From: Seison nebaliae
Taxonomy: Eukaryota > Rotifera > Pararotatoria > Seisonacea > Seisonidae
NCBI GenBank assembly: GCA_023231475.1
Contig: JALJEE010000137.1
Coordinates: forward strand, 50,686 to 114,685
Length of the DNA stretch: 64,000 nucleotides
Direction: 5' to 3'
Of this stretch, positions 25,893 to 37,349 are shown piece by piece (within the stretch, counting starts at the first letter, position 1; each line of letters opens with the position of its first letter). Made by a program: the position numbers and the translations under genes. The notes under the pieces are model-generated. The model saw only the letters and a list, made by a program, of their open reading frames with translations, was not told the origin of the DNA and did not search any database.

Positions 25893-27907
25893 ATGATTTT
25901 CATTTTTATTTGTTCTCTTATTCTACCAGAGACAACGTTAATTGATTCGATGAGTTGTTAGGAGTAAATTATAATAAAATAACTTCAGATTTTTTCATTC
26001 TCAATAACTTCTCCATTTTCAACTCCATATTTAGTGAAGATGAAAATGATGGAAAAATTGAAAGATTTAAGAGAAATTCCTAACAAACTAATTGACAATC
26101 GTCCAAAGATATTAAATATTGCTCATCTTCCTAAGGACGCCTTAAACTTCTTCCCAAAAGAACCCACTATAACAACGGAGAAACCGGTCATACGTGATCT
26201 GGGTTTCAATAGATTTATTATAAATTTCAATTATCATTTGAAAAATCACAATTAATTTATCATTTCCTTTAGTTTTGGAGAGACATAAAGAGAATATTCG
26301 AAAAATAATGGAAGTGCCAGATGAACCGATTGATCACATGTTTAAACCGGTGACATTTGACGAAAGGATTTATATCCCAAAACCATTAACCATGCCTCTC
26401 ACTACCACAATCACTACTATCACAAATAATGGAAAGATAATATTAACAACAACAACAACTAAAATCTCATTAAATCATTTAACCTCTACCACATTTACAA
26501 CATCCACAACAACAATACGAACGACCATAACTAGCGGCAGAAAGATTTTTAAAGTTAATTTTTTCTAATATAATATCGACATTATAAAATTCTTTAGGAA
26601 ATGGAAGAAGAAAGCATAGATGATATTTATGATGATCTAATGAGCACTTTTCGAGATAATCAATATCGCGTTGCCAATCGGAGAGATAGTATCGGTTTGA
26701 AGAATGTGGTGAAAATGCAAAGCAGAAGTTTAAGTTCTTTTAATAATAACATATTAATCTTTGTTTGATAAAAATAGATGAAATTTGGGGTTAGACGGAG
26801 AATTTCAAATTTACTTTTTATTATTTTTTCCCACTTAGATTATGAGATGGGTCTCAGAAATAAATCTCGACAAAAAAGTTATTTTACTTAAGAGAAAGTT
26901 TATTGTAATGAACTATTAATTCATAGTAAAAACAGATGCGGAAAAAGATCCAAAGTACAATTTGAATTTTATGAAAAATATTTATGCATTCCCTATAGAA
27001 TCGATGAAACACCATTACAGAATTCACCAACTGTGGATAATAACTCGAAACTAACCGAAAAACTTCATGATAGTATAAGAATGACATTAACAACCATGAG
27101 TACTACCATAACAATAACAAGAACAACATTATCTACTACTTCAACAAAACCAAAAGAAACTCAACCAATTTTTCCTATTACAAGTACTGTAAAAATAACG
27201 ACAACAATAATGAGTACAACTTCTACTACAACATTGAAAAGTACCACAACAAAAATCATGTTCTCTACAAGAACAACAAAAACAATCACTTCAATTAGAA
27301 ATTATCCTGCTACATCACTAAAAAACTTTAGTAACTCAGAAACCGATATTAACTCAAATTCAATTATTAAAACCATACCCAAAACAACAACTGTAACAAC
27401 AACAACAACAACAACAACAACAACTAAAATGGCATCTAAAAATTCTACGAATAGTACCGATACAATAAATATTCGAAAAGTGTTGGAACAGAATGATACG
27501 ATGAATTATTCCCAATTGTTTTCTGATGGAGTTCAATTGAAATCTACATCAACAGAAAAACCTTCTATAGTTTTCGATGAACCAAACAAGGATTCAATCG
27601 ACAATTCATCAATATCTTCTCATTTGGGAATAGTATTCCATAACGAAACTTTCAAAAAAGAAATAAGAGAAAATAAGAAACGTTATAATTTAATTTTTTC
27701 TTTCATTCCTATTATGTGTGCTACTTGTTATTTATTTTAGAAAAACGGAAAATCAACCCAAAACATTGGTTACAGAAGAGAGTACAAAGTTTCATTTTTT
27801 CTATTTCTTATCGTAAACATTTAATTTTTGTGCATTGGAAGAAGCAAAGAAGAAGTTTAATCAAATTTTTACCAAAATTTTCTCGCCAAAACATAACCAA
27901 ACTGTAA
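25893..27907 (+). CDS. Secreted Thr-rich (mucin-like) protein, nine exons including a 12-nt exon
   Basis: No family recognised. A phase-consistent chain gives 523 aa: 25893-25956, 26035-26202, 26273-26553, 26598-26727, 26778-26789, 26839-26877, 26927-26954, 26999-27681, 27741-27907. Exon 1 encodes a signal-peptide-like MIFIFICSLILPETTL. Exons 3 and 8 hold long Thr runs mixed with Ile/Lys/Ser (about 260-420), as in O-glycosylated mucin-like linkers; the tail after 470 is basic. The middle (exons 4-7) is the least certain part: it needs a 12-nt exon and three exons under 40 nt, and one donor there is GTAC instead of GTT. Its stop lies 10 bp from the stop of the convergent ShK-type gene. Confidence 0.55.
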
Positions 27908-27917
27908 ATTGATCAAA

Positions 27918-28808
27918 TTATGGGACACAGGGATCTTTTTCGGGTAAGTAACAATTTCTACTCAATAAATAATTTTCAACCCGTTTAGTGAGATAAAAAT
28001 TTAACTGGCAAGTCTTGAAGCAATGTTCTATCATCATCGTCTTGAACAGAGGATGTGTACAATGATCCTTATGAGCTTTACAATAACTTTCTCCAACTGA
28101 ATCAACACATTCTTTCAAAACATTTCTTACTATTTTTATTTGAATTAATAAAAAAAACAAACCTGGATCAACTGTTGGTCCAACGACTAAATCACACGCA
28201 TGTAATGTGACTCCTGGACAAAGTTCTTGATCAGGATGAGCGAAAGTGTGACCGACATGACAAAGATCATGAATTGACAATATCTTATTTTGAACGAGTT
28301 TGCTCATAAAAGCTTGCGATGCTTTGCTCAGTGCTCCCTAACAAAATTTATAAGTGAAATGTGAAAACACCTAAAAATAATGTAAAAATTAACTTCAACT
28401 GTCGTGTCTTGAGCATTGACTGAAGTATGAGTAGCTACATCAATTAAAGTTACAGTAAAAATTCCATTAACTGCTGGTGGTGCTTTTAACACAACTTGTC
28501 GTTCGAACATAAAAGTCTTCAATAATTCAAGTGAATGAAAAAATTATATTTTTTTTGAATAAATAAATTTGAATGAAAAAAAGAATAAAATGGAAAACCG
28601 TCGCTTGATGTTCAGGATCTGATGTTGCTGATTTGAAAAGTGAGAATAATCCTTTCACTACCAACGTTGCTAATTGTCCGACGACGGCCGCTGTGGCTAC
28701 AACTCGACCTTCTTCTTTCTTTGAATTCTTTTCGATCAATTCTAATTGACACGTAATCAATGAGAAGGCAAAGATACCCAATAATAATTGAAAATTTAAA
28801 TATTTCAT
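27918..28808 (-). CDS. Secreted protein with C-terminal ShK-type Cys domain
   Basis: Exons 28808-28599, 28516-28394 and 28337-27918 give 250 aa. A signal peptide (MKYLNFQLLLGIFAFSLITC) is followed by a conserved-looking 120-aa region (APPAVNGIFTVTLIDVATHT, then HDLCHVGHTFAHPDQELCPG) that I cannot name. A Cys-rich end (about 180-220) has the ShKT spacing CVDSVGESYC...CTHPLFKTMMIEHCFKTC. ShKT domains are common in secreted nematode and cnidarian proteins, often next to enzymes. A 33-nt stretch (about 28130-28162) begins GT and ends AG and can be either exon (11 in-frame residues, hydrophobic) or a minimal intron. Same strand as the D-aspartate oxidase 125 bp upstream. Confidence 0.65.
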
Positions 28809-28933
28809 GTTTTCCTCAAACAGTATAAATGACCAATTAAAAAGAGTAAGACTTAAGACTTTATATGAATCACACAGATGGTTCACTTCTCAAGATACCG
28901 AAGACTATTCAATTTTTATTTCAAAAAAATTTA

Positions 28934-29998
28934 TTAAGACTTCATTTCTGATAAATTTAATGAATCATCAAATTTATTACTAATTTCATTCATTTCATTC
29001 ATCATATTGATAATTATTTGAGTTATGCCCCAAGAAAGACATATTCCATTCCCACCTAAACCATATGCATGAATTATATGATTCTCTTTCTCTAATCTAA
29101 TCGGATTTCGATGAGGTCGCAATCCAACCCATTTCCATTGTTCTTTCGAATTCTCTAATGATGGCAATACTCCCTTCACCCGTTTCATTATATCATTATG
29201 ATCCGTTTGATCGATATCTGAATTTGAATTTCCTCTTTGTCTCGTTCCACCAATAGCGACATTATCTACCGTTGGAATGATATATGTATCGTCATTCACA
29301 TAAAAGAAATGTTTCACCCAAGGAGCCTCAATTCGAACCATCTGTCCTCGAATTGGTATGGTTTGCTCATCTCTCTTCTCCCAACCACCAATGCCGATAC
29401 CGGAGCAATTTATAATTAAATCAAAATTCCTCAATTCTCCCAAATCTCTCACATCATCAACAATGAATTCTGTTCCAGCCTTCTCGCAAACATTTTTCAA
29501 AAATTTCAAATATTTCGGAGGATCAACGAGATAAGTTGTCATGAACGAACCGAAATTACAATTAGTTTTCGGAAATATTTTCATCATTTCATTTTTTTCC
29601 ATCATTCGGAAATGAGGAACAAGATCTTTATAAATCGGATTATGTCGTTCTTCTTCATAAATCTGATATCCAGAAATGAGACACACACCAGCTTCATTTG
29701 AAAAAGACGAATGATAAATATCGTCATAAAATTTAAACGACTTTTTCAAAGTTCCAAATAAATCGAAATGTTTTGGAAAACAAATAAATCGATCATCTGG
29801 ACGACACAGACCAGCTGCTCCAAAACTCGTCGTCTCTTCATTGAATCCTTTGGAGATTAATGTGATTTTCACTTTCGGTCTATCAGTCACTTTGTTAGAT
29901 TGAAATAAATTAAATTTATTGAATTCCATTTGAATTGCCAGAGCTGTTGAGAGACCGACAATTCCTCCACCCACCACACAAATCTTCTGTATCGACAT
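28934..29998 (-). CDS. DDO: D-aspartate oxidase (DAO/DDO family)
   Basis: 354 aa in one exon, the usual family length. These FAD enzymes oxidatively deaminate D-amino acids to oxo acids, NH3 and H2O2, normally in peroxisomes. Seen: the N-terminal dinucleotide fold VVGGGIVGLSTALAI, the substrate-lid region TYIIPTVDNVAIGGTRQRG, and the C-terminal signature GLRPHRNPIRLE...AYGLGGNGICLSWG. The GGTRQ(K/R)G version is that of D-aspartate oxidases, whereas D-amino-acid oxidases usually have GGIFQxG, so an acidic D-amino acid substrate is preferred. The last residues, EMKS, are not a clear PTS1. Divergent from SECISBP2. Confidence 0.86.
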   Translation of the reverse strand: MSIQKICVVGGGIVGLSTALAIQMEFNKFNLFQSNKVTDRPKVKITLISKGFNEETTSFGAAGLCRPDDRFICFPKHFDLFGTLKKSFKFYDDIYHSSFSNEAGVCLISGYQIYEEERHNPIYKDLVPHFRMMEKNEMMKIFPKTNCNFGSFMTTYLVDPPKYLKFLKNVCEKAGTEFIVDDVRDLGELRNFDLIINCSGIGIGGWEKRDEQTIPIRGQMVRIEAPWVKHFFYVNDDTYIIPTVDNVAIGGTRQRGNSNSDIDQTDHNDIMKRVKGVLPSLENSKEQWKWVGLRPHRNPIRLEKENHIIHAYGLGGNGICLSWGITQIIINMMNEMNEISNKFDDSLNLSEMKS

Positions 29999-30605
29999 TA
30001 TATTCTATCGATAAATTTTTTCAAATTTTTCTCAATTGAAATTTTCTTCAACGTCACTTTTACTTCTGTCACATAAAAACGTGAAGGACAGATATAATTC
30101 GAGTACAAAGTGTAACTCGTTCGACTTTCTTTCAGTAAATATTGATGTGTAATGATGGTGTTAATGATGATGATATCTGATGATCGAACAATTCGATTAA
30201 TTTAATAATTAACAATACTTTTTAAGTTTTAAATAAAATAATAATAATGATGAAACGAACGATTTGAGAATGTAATTAAGGAAAATTTATGGTATTTTTC
30301 CAGGAAAAAATTTTCATTATCAGAATTTAATTTTTTTTTCTTCAACAAATTTTCATTATCAGAATTAATTGGACTTAAGTAAATGATAATCGTCTTGATT
30401 GTCATTAGAGTAAATAAAAAGATAAATGAAGGGGAAATAAGAGAAAATTAAATAGAAAAATAAATTATGATTGATAAAAAGAAAGCGCAAATAGTCTGAC
30501 CGGTTGAGTTAATAAAGATTGTTAATCCAAATCAATATCAGTCGAAGTGGTAATATTAGTACAAATTTTTTTCATTTGATTCTCCTTCACCACAACCACA
30601 TCGTT
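29999..30605. other. Divergent spacer DDO / SECISBP2
   Basis: About 600 bp, AT-rich; must contain both promoters. A short direct repeat (TTTTCATTATCAGAATT) occurs near 30310-30328 and 30350-30368. No other element seen. Confidence 0.45.
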
Positions 30606-33181
30606 ATGGCAAAACATGTAACTGAATTCACGAAGAAACGTCTACAATTTGATGGATCGATGGATAACCGGACGATCGATTTCGATCTCAGTTCCTACGT
30701 CAACGAATTGTCTCTCGAGCAGAATAAGAAGAAAAATAAAACAACGACAAATAAATCGACAATTAATAAGAAGAATACAACTAGGAATCGAAAAGATGAA
30801 TATACTTTCCTCGTCAAATCGAAGATCGGAAGCGAGAACACGAATCCGTTGAAACCGGACACGATCGACGCCATTCGCCAAAAGAAGAAGAGACGAACGA
30901 AAATCAAGAAAGTTAGAACGAGAATTAAATGTGCAATTTAATGTGGTTAATTTAAAGATAATATTGAAAGAAAGAGAAGAGAATTCGAAGAAACAACAGA
31001 AAAAAGAGGAAGAGATTTTCGAGTCTTTCACTTCTTGTCTCAGTGATCTCCTGACAACTGATCAGGTGAATGAAGAAATTCATGAAGTTTCCGAAGATTT
31101 AGTCAAATCGTCAACTCCATCCTCACAATCTGATACACTCATTAATAATGACGAATATTCAAATGATAAAATATCCGGAAATTTTTCTGATGATAATTCA
31201 AAAGAATTTCTACAAAATTCTCCTGATGATAATTCAGAAAAATTTCAACGAAATAATTCTAATGATAATTCAAAAGAATTTCTACAAAATTTTCCTGATG
31301 ATAATTCAGAAAAATTTCAACGAAATAATTCTAATGATAATTCAAAAGAATTTCTACAAAATTTTCCTGATGATAATTCAAAAGAATTTCTACAAAATTC
31401 TCCTGATGATAATTCTAATGATATTTCAAACGAATTTCTACAGGAAAATTGTGATAATTTTGAGAAATTTAAGAAAGAAAATTCAAACGAATCACTTGAA
31501 AAAGAATCAAAGAAATTAAACAACGAAAATTCGAATGAATTACTTGAAAAAGAATCAAAGAAATTAAACAACGAAAATTCAAATGAATTACTTGAACAAT
31601 CAAAAAAAGATGATAGAGATAATTCAGACACATCTATAGGAGAGGAATTGGAAAATGAAGAGAATTATAAAGATAACGAAGAAAAGTATTATGAGGAGAA
31701 TTGTGTAAATTTAATTGAGAATGAAAATGTTGGTGAATTGGGAAGAAAATATCCGATAGATATTAGTGGAATTAACGACGGAATTTTATCAAAGACTCGT
31801 TTCGATATTATTGGAAATCAATTGAAGAATAAATTAGTGATGCAACCGATGGCATTGACACCTGATTCATATGATTATTTGAAAACGATCAATAATGAAA
31901 CGAAATTTGGAGTTTACAATTCCTTAAAAAATCTGATTGGGAGAGACAGTTATATTCATCATTATGTGGAATTGTTAAAAGAAGACGATGATATTCGTGA
32001 AATTTTGGAGAATGTATTTTGTCAAAATGAAGATCTATTACTTAGGGAAACGTTATCACATCGATATTCATCAGTCTATTGTAAATTCATTTTAACTCCA
32101 CAAGCTGAACAAGAATTATTCGTCTATCTCAATCAGGTGTGGGGAGCACAATTACGATTACATATAAAGAAGCCACAAAATGTTATTAAATTAAATTTTC
32201 ATAGAATATATTATAATATTTAAATTTTAGGATAAATTAAAAAGACGAATAGTCATCGGTTTACGTCAAGTGAAGAATTGCGCACAACGTGGAAATGCCA
32301 AATTAATAGTGATAGCAAAAGATATTGAAAATATTGCTATGAAAGGTTCAAATTCTCATTCACTTTTATTATTCGAATTTTTATCAGGAGGATTATTAGA
32401 TTCTATTAGTTCAATTGAAAAACTTTGTAAAGAGAAGAATATTCCGTTGGTTTATGCAATGACTCGGAATCGATTGAAGAAATGTCTCATAAAGAAAGCA
32501 CCAATCTCATTCGCCGCCGTCATTAATGATATGGGTTTCGAAGTTAATTTTTTTGTGAGAATATTTTACAAATATCTGATAATTGAGACTATTGTAATTT
32601 TTAAGAATTTAATTAGGAAATAATGAAAGAAAGTAGTTAATATATGTATGTTTTTTTTATCGAATCGAATTTAATTAATTTTTATCGAATGTTTTGAATT
32701 TTTTGAAAATTTTGAAAATTTTTAAAAACTTTGAAAAATTTTTTAAGTTTGTTCGAGTTTAACTTGGAGTTGCAAATGAGTTTTATATGAAACTTATATC
32801 TAAACTATTTTTTCTCGTTAGAATAATCATCGTCGAATTGTGAAACTGATCAATGAGAATAAGACGAATCATTTTGGTCTAATTAATTTGATGAGAATGC
32901 GAATCCGAATGGAACATCTACATCTGCTACTTTCGGTTTTCGATTATACTCAAGCACAACCTCCAACGACGATTTGTTCGTCTTCGATGAACGGACCGAT
33001 AAATACATTCTCTCCGATACAACCGATGTATGCCAACTTGCCGGTGATGATGGAGCAATCGAATGAAAAACGGATTCCATTGAACCAATATTCGACCATC
33101 TTACCGACAATGGGAGCGAACGGTGTGATTTGGTGTCCGTATTATACAGTGTCTCAGATTCCAAATGTCAATTTCCTGTGA
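30606..33181 (+). CDS. SECISBP2: SECIS-binding protein 2 (L7Ae-type RNA binding)
   Basis: Exons 30606-30911, 30958-32181, 32231-32345, 32388-32542 and 32822-33181 join in phase to 719 aa. SBP2 binds the SECIS kink-turn in selenoprotein mRNAs and recruits EFSec. The C-terminal L7Ae domain reads KLKRRIVIGLRQVKN..KLIVIAKDIENIAMKGGLLDSI..KNIPLVYAMTRNRLKKCL, very like human KRRLVLGLREVLK..KCVIISPNCEKIQSKGGLDD..IPFVFALNRKALGR. The KGGL join appears only if the in-frame 42-nt stretch 32346-32387 is removed as an intron. The N-terminal 400 aa are acidic and repetitive (see repeat entries) apart from the basic cluster near 95. An alternative end uses 32617-32640 (EIMKESS stop) instead of the last exon; I prefer the longer form because NNHRRIVKLINEN continues the SBP2 alignment. 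Confidence 0.83.
31185..31600 (+). repeat. Two in-frame minisatellites inside SECISBP2
   Basis: First block (about 31185-31430): 72-nt units encoding DNSKEFLQNxPDDNSEKFQRNNSN, with internal 12-residue half-repeats. Second block (about 31475-31600): 48-nt units encoding NSNELLEKESKKLNNE, about two and a half copies. Units are nearly identical at the DNA level, so they look recent; the protein segment is probably disordered. Confidence 0.85.
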
Positions 33182-34265
33182 AATTGTGATAAAAATCATT
33201 TGATCGAAAAGCAATTGCATGTCGTTCTATTAATTTGATAAAAGTTATACAGATTTAATGGTAATGTTCGAATATTATAAAGAAATATAGGGGAGGAATG
33301 TAAATAAAGTTTTCGAGATTTGTCCCTTTCTTTCTCTCTGTGTTGAGCTAATGAAAAAAATTGTCATGTAAATTAAACATCTTATAATTCTCCAGTTACT
33401 GCTCTCTTATGTGTGTAGAGGAGGAAGAAGGAAAGACGAAATAATGAAAATATTTAGCGCTAAGTCATGGTGCACATGTGGAGAGGAATATAAAGAAGAA
33501 TTTGATTATCTAAATCTGACATACTATCTGTCTACAACGAATGGGAAGATAGAACTGAAAATAAATAAATTTCTTTTCTCATCCTTAACACTAACTATGC
33601 ATAAGAAATAATTAAAGAACAATTTAAATGATAATTATCAATTATATAAACTCTCTCTTTCCCATAAGGCTCCTAAACATTACCAGGAGAGAGAGACGGG
33701 GAGGAAATATGAGAAGTTATATAACATTCTGAACTTACCATAAAATATGTTATATAATATACAAAAATATTTGTGTTGCCGTGCATCAATGAATTTCTTA
33801 TATATTCCAAATATACAGAACAATCGTAGTTAGTTGGGAAGGAAGGAGAATGATTGTTAAGAGTAATGGGTAATATTCGAATTAATTTACACAAAGACAA
33901 CACTTGTACATCATCTCTCCTCTAGTAAGTGGTGAAGTAGAATAAGACTCCACTTCATTACTATACCCAATTGATATATGTGCATAGAGAAGTAGGAGCA
34001 CTAGCCCAAAACTTACATAACACTCAATAACCTTATATATTGTGTATGTTTGTGTGTGTGTGTGTGTGTGTGTGATATCTAGGTAGGAGGGGACTAGGCA
34101 TGTGTGTATGGGAAGAATTTAGGAAATTTATTCTCTGCTTCGACTGGCATGCAACTATATCGACAAAAAAGGAAGCATAAAAAATAGTCAAAGAAAAAAA
34201 AATATCAAAAAGAAAAAAAATTATTGAACATTAACTGTAGAGGCGAAGATTTCATCAACAACTCG
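33182..34265. other. Intergenic spacer with TG microsatellite
   Basis: About 1.1 kb. It has a TG dinucleotide repeat near 34041-34074 and A-rich leader sequence before the GOLD gene. One 66-codon open frame near 33411 shows no motif and is not called. Confidence 0.5.
34041..34074. repeat. (TG)n microsatellite
   Basis: Uninterrupted TG run of about 12-13 units after an imperfect start; simple repeat. Confidence 0.9.
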
Positions 34266-35675
34266 ATGATGAATGATGAAAAGGTGCCGTTCCTCGAGGA
34301 TTCGACGGATGAGATTAATGTAACTTCTTTATCATCGTCTACAGACATTTCACCCATCCAAACTACCACTATAGCAACAAACACATCACAACCCATGGAC
34401 TACACGTCTTCCAACGATGAAGAATCGGAGAAGAGTAATGATAATGAATCCACAAATATGCAGTCGGAACATATGAGCAAAATGTCTAATAATAATATTA
34501 ATAATTCCAATATCAGCAACAACCAACAATTAACAAATGAAGAACACCCGGAAGTGATTATTGAGGACGATGACGATGCCACTAAATTATCGATGACTCA
34601 ACAAATAACGGAAACGCAAAATATTATTGATGCAATAAAGAAGTTGGCCGAATTGGATTTGGATGATAAGAAAAATGAAGAAAAAAGTTTCTTAGAATTG
34701 AACGAACGTTTGAAAGAGCAATTGAATAACGGTTGTGTCAGTCGAGAACAGATTAATGAATTGGAGAATTTGAGAATTATAATTCCGAATAAAGAGTATG
34801 ATAATAAAAGTACGATGGCATCCAATTTGAATGAACTGAAAATCAATTCCGTCGTCAATGTACCATCGATCGTTGATAATGTGGAGCAAGTGTCATATGA
34901 AGAAAGTTTGCCCACAGAATTACAAGTGGAATTACCATCATTTTGGGTCGATAACGACAAGACAACATCACAATTCCAGAAAGAAGTTAAAACGATGAAA
35001 GTTCCAGGTCATGGCACCTTACGGATAAGTAGTGGCGAATGTTTAACATTGCGTGTACCCACTCATAATAATGGGGAAATGGTTGAATGTGAATTCATGT
35101 CAGAAGGTTATGATATCGCATTTGGTCTTTTTTTCGAACTTTCCAAACCGTTATCCAATCAAGTGCAAATGATACGAAGTGAAGATGAAGAGGATGAAGA
35201 AGAAGAAGAAGAAGAAACATATGAGGACGACGCTGTTCATAACGAACATTTCCCACATCATTCAACAATTAAAGGTGACGATCGTGGAAATTTCGTTAAA
35301 GTTGACAATGTCGATCCAGAACGACGACGAGTGAAAAATTGGAATGAACCACCAACAATGGAATTAATTCCGTTATATCGACGTGATACTCATGTGGAAG
35401 TGTTTTCTTTTGCTCATACTTATCCTTGTGAAGGAGTCTATCTCATTAAATTTGACAACACTTATTCGATATGGAGATCGAAAACGATCAATTATCGATT
35501 AACTTATCACCAAATGACCACACAAAAATACTTATTAAACATGTTAAATCGTGGATCGAATATTTCTCTTATTTGGCCCGAAGACGAAATGGCGAATGAT
35601 GAGAACGACAACAATTTAGAAAATATCGATGAGAATACGAGAAAACTGGATGATGATGCGTCAAATATGATCTGA
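34266..35675 (+). CDS. GOLD-domain protein, TMED8/ACBD3-like
   Basis: 469 aa from the ATG at 34266 (the open frame begins earlier, at a TTG). N-terminal half: Ser/Thr/Asn and Asp/Glu-rich, presumably disordered. From about 250 to 430 there is a C-terminal GOLD domain as in TMED8 and Golgi ACBD3/GCP60: VPGHGTLRISSGECLTLRVP, SEGYDIAFGLFFE, an acidic EEDEEEEEEE insert, then PLYRRDTHVEVFSFAH and GVYLIKFDNTYSIWRSK (ACBD3 GVYLLKFDNSYSLWRSK). GOLD domains mediate protein contacts on Golgi membranes. No acyl-CoA-binding domain is encoded here, so TMED8-like is the better label, unless an upstream exon is missed. Confidence 0.78.
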   Translation: MMNDEKVPFLEDSTDEINVTSLSSSTDISPIQTTTIATNTSQPMDYTSSNDEESEKSNDNESTNMQSEHMSKMSNNNINNSNISNNQQLTNEEHPEVIIEDDDDATKLSMTQQITETQNIIDAIKKLAELDLDDKKNEEKSFLELNERLKEQLNNGCVSREQINELENLRIIIPNKEYDNKSTMASNLNELKINSVVNVPSIVDNVEQVSYEESLPTELQVELPSFWVDNDKTTSQFQKEVKTMKVPGHGTLRISSGECLTLRVPTHNNGEMVECEFMSEGYDIAFGLFFELSKPLSNQVQMIRSEDEEDEEEEEEETYEDDAVHNEHFPHHSTIKGDDRGNFVKVDNVDPERRRVKNWNEPPTMELIPLYRRDTHVEVFSFAHTYPCEGVYLIKFDNTYSIWRSKTINYRLTYHQMTTQKYLLNMLNRGSNISLIWPEDEMANDENDNNLENIDENTRKLDDDASNMI

Positions 35676-36766
35676 ATTTAACAAAAAAAATATATCATCA
35701 GAATTGTTCATTTGTATATGATTTATTGGGCATTCTCGTTTTCTCGTGTGTTCTACCAATTTCCATGATCCGATTCATTTAATCAGAAATTTTAATGAAA
35801 TTATTTCTTTTCAAAATTTCAACATTTATCAGAATCATAATTATATCATCATTTTCTACTCTTTTTTTTCTTAATGTGTCTCAACAATTTTACAGAAAAT
35901 TAAAACATATTTCATGACAAATTTCAAAAAATAATCACCGATTACGGATTGTTTCAATATCAGGTTCCATAGACAATGAATAAAAGATCTCCTTATAAAA
36001 ATTAATAAACACAATTCCCAAACATAGCATTTTGATCACATACTATGTTTACATGACCACATACAAACATACTTTTTAAACTAGCAGTAGAAAACCGTTA
36101 ATTATAAAATTGTTCCTCCACAATAATTACGAATACGCAAATTAAAATAACGAACAATTTTATTCAGAAGGTCAACAATTTAAAGTATTTTAATAATATT
36201 TAAAATTCACCAAATTATTTTGCTGAATGTAATACTCAATAGAACGGAATATGAGCTAAACTCGACTTCTCGGAAGGTTTGGGAAATCTCCTGTCATCCT
36301 CTATGTCAATAAAAAGTCAATTGTAGCGCATGATGGACAATTCTAACTTCCGTGAATTTTTTTTTAAAATTATAATTATCTTCACGTTTCTTTAGTTTAT
36401 TTCTACTTTTTAGAAGTTTATTTTAAATAAAGATTTCTTACCTCTAACATGAAGAGGAAGAAGTAGAAACGTCAAAAGGATGCGCAAGAAAAATTAAAAT
36501 AAAGAAAAACTCAGGAACTAGTAAAATCCAAAAAAAATCGTTGATAAGAATAAAATATATTGTTCAAAAAATTTTATAAGAATTTCTAATATATAACTAG
36601 TCATGACTTGTGGATTTTCCATTGTAGCTTTCAACAATTGTTAATTAAGAATCTTCTATTGATATTTGTAGAAGATGAGAAGAAATTTGTGAAAATGAAA
36701 ATATGGCCCATTAGATTTTCCTTCAAACGAAATTAATATAGTTACAGCAGATCTTTGTTTAGAGTC
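35676..36766. other. Intergenic spacer before COX5A
   Basis: About 1.1 kb, AT-rich, with several T and A runs. No ORF, RNA or repeat family recognised. Confidence 0.45.
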
Positions 36767-37349
36767 ATGTCGTTATCTTCAAAAATTGTATCATTAGTTG
36801 TCAAACACAATCGATTTCTTTCCTTATCATCTTCAGGTTTGTTTAATGAAATGAAAAAAATCTTTAGCGTATTCTCTCTCAGTTTATAGTCGACGTCCTG
36901 TAATTGATAGTGCATTCGATCAAAAATGGGAAAATTATTTCAACAAGTTTAAATTTTCTTTTGTACGAAGGAAAATTTTATAGAAAAATTCATTTAGAGA
37001 AACTATCGATTCGTGGGAATTGAGACAAGGTATCAATGAGATGCAAGGAACGGATGTTATTCCCGAACCAAAAATTGTATCTGCCGTATTGAAAGCATGT
37101 CGTCGAAATAACGACCATTCATTGGCAGTTCGATATTTGGAAGCATTGAAAGTTATTTATTCAAATATTATTCCTATTAATTAATTTATATGTTTTTAGT
37201 ACAAATGTGCTGATGATGTAAAGACAGTATATCCGTGGCTTATTCAAGAAATCACTCCAACTCTGAAACAATTAGGCATTTCAACCCCGGACGAATTAGG
37301 TTATGATAAACCGGAATTAGCAATTCGATATTATGAGAAAGAGTTGTAA
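36767..37349 (+). CDS. COX5A: Cytochrome c oxidase subunit 5A
   Basis: Exons 36767-36840, 36890-36946, 36998-37151 and 37200-37349 give 144 aa (human precursor 150). Nuclear-encoded matrix-side subunit of complex IV. The N-terminus ([20 protein letters not shown]) is a plausible mitochondrial presequence. The mature part matches the family end to end: [71 protein letters not shown]. All three introns (49, 51, 48 nt) start GTT. No frame runs through more than two exons, so it is missed by single-ORF scanning. Confidence 0.95.

Noticed and set aside
28130-28162. 33-nt GT...AG stretch in the ShK-type gene as a definite intron
   Set aside because: Shorter than all other supported introns and in frame; I left it in the coding sequence as undecided.
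31148-31631. Repetitive open frames in the other + frame and on - over SECISBP2
   Set aside because: Shadows of the in-frame minisatellites; the SBP2 frame is continuous with conserved domains.
32617-32640. Short terminal exon of SECISBP2 ending EIMKESS
   Set aside because: It gives a valid stop, but truncates the L7Ae-linked C-terminal helix; kept only as a possible isoform.
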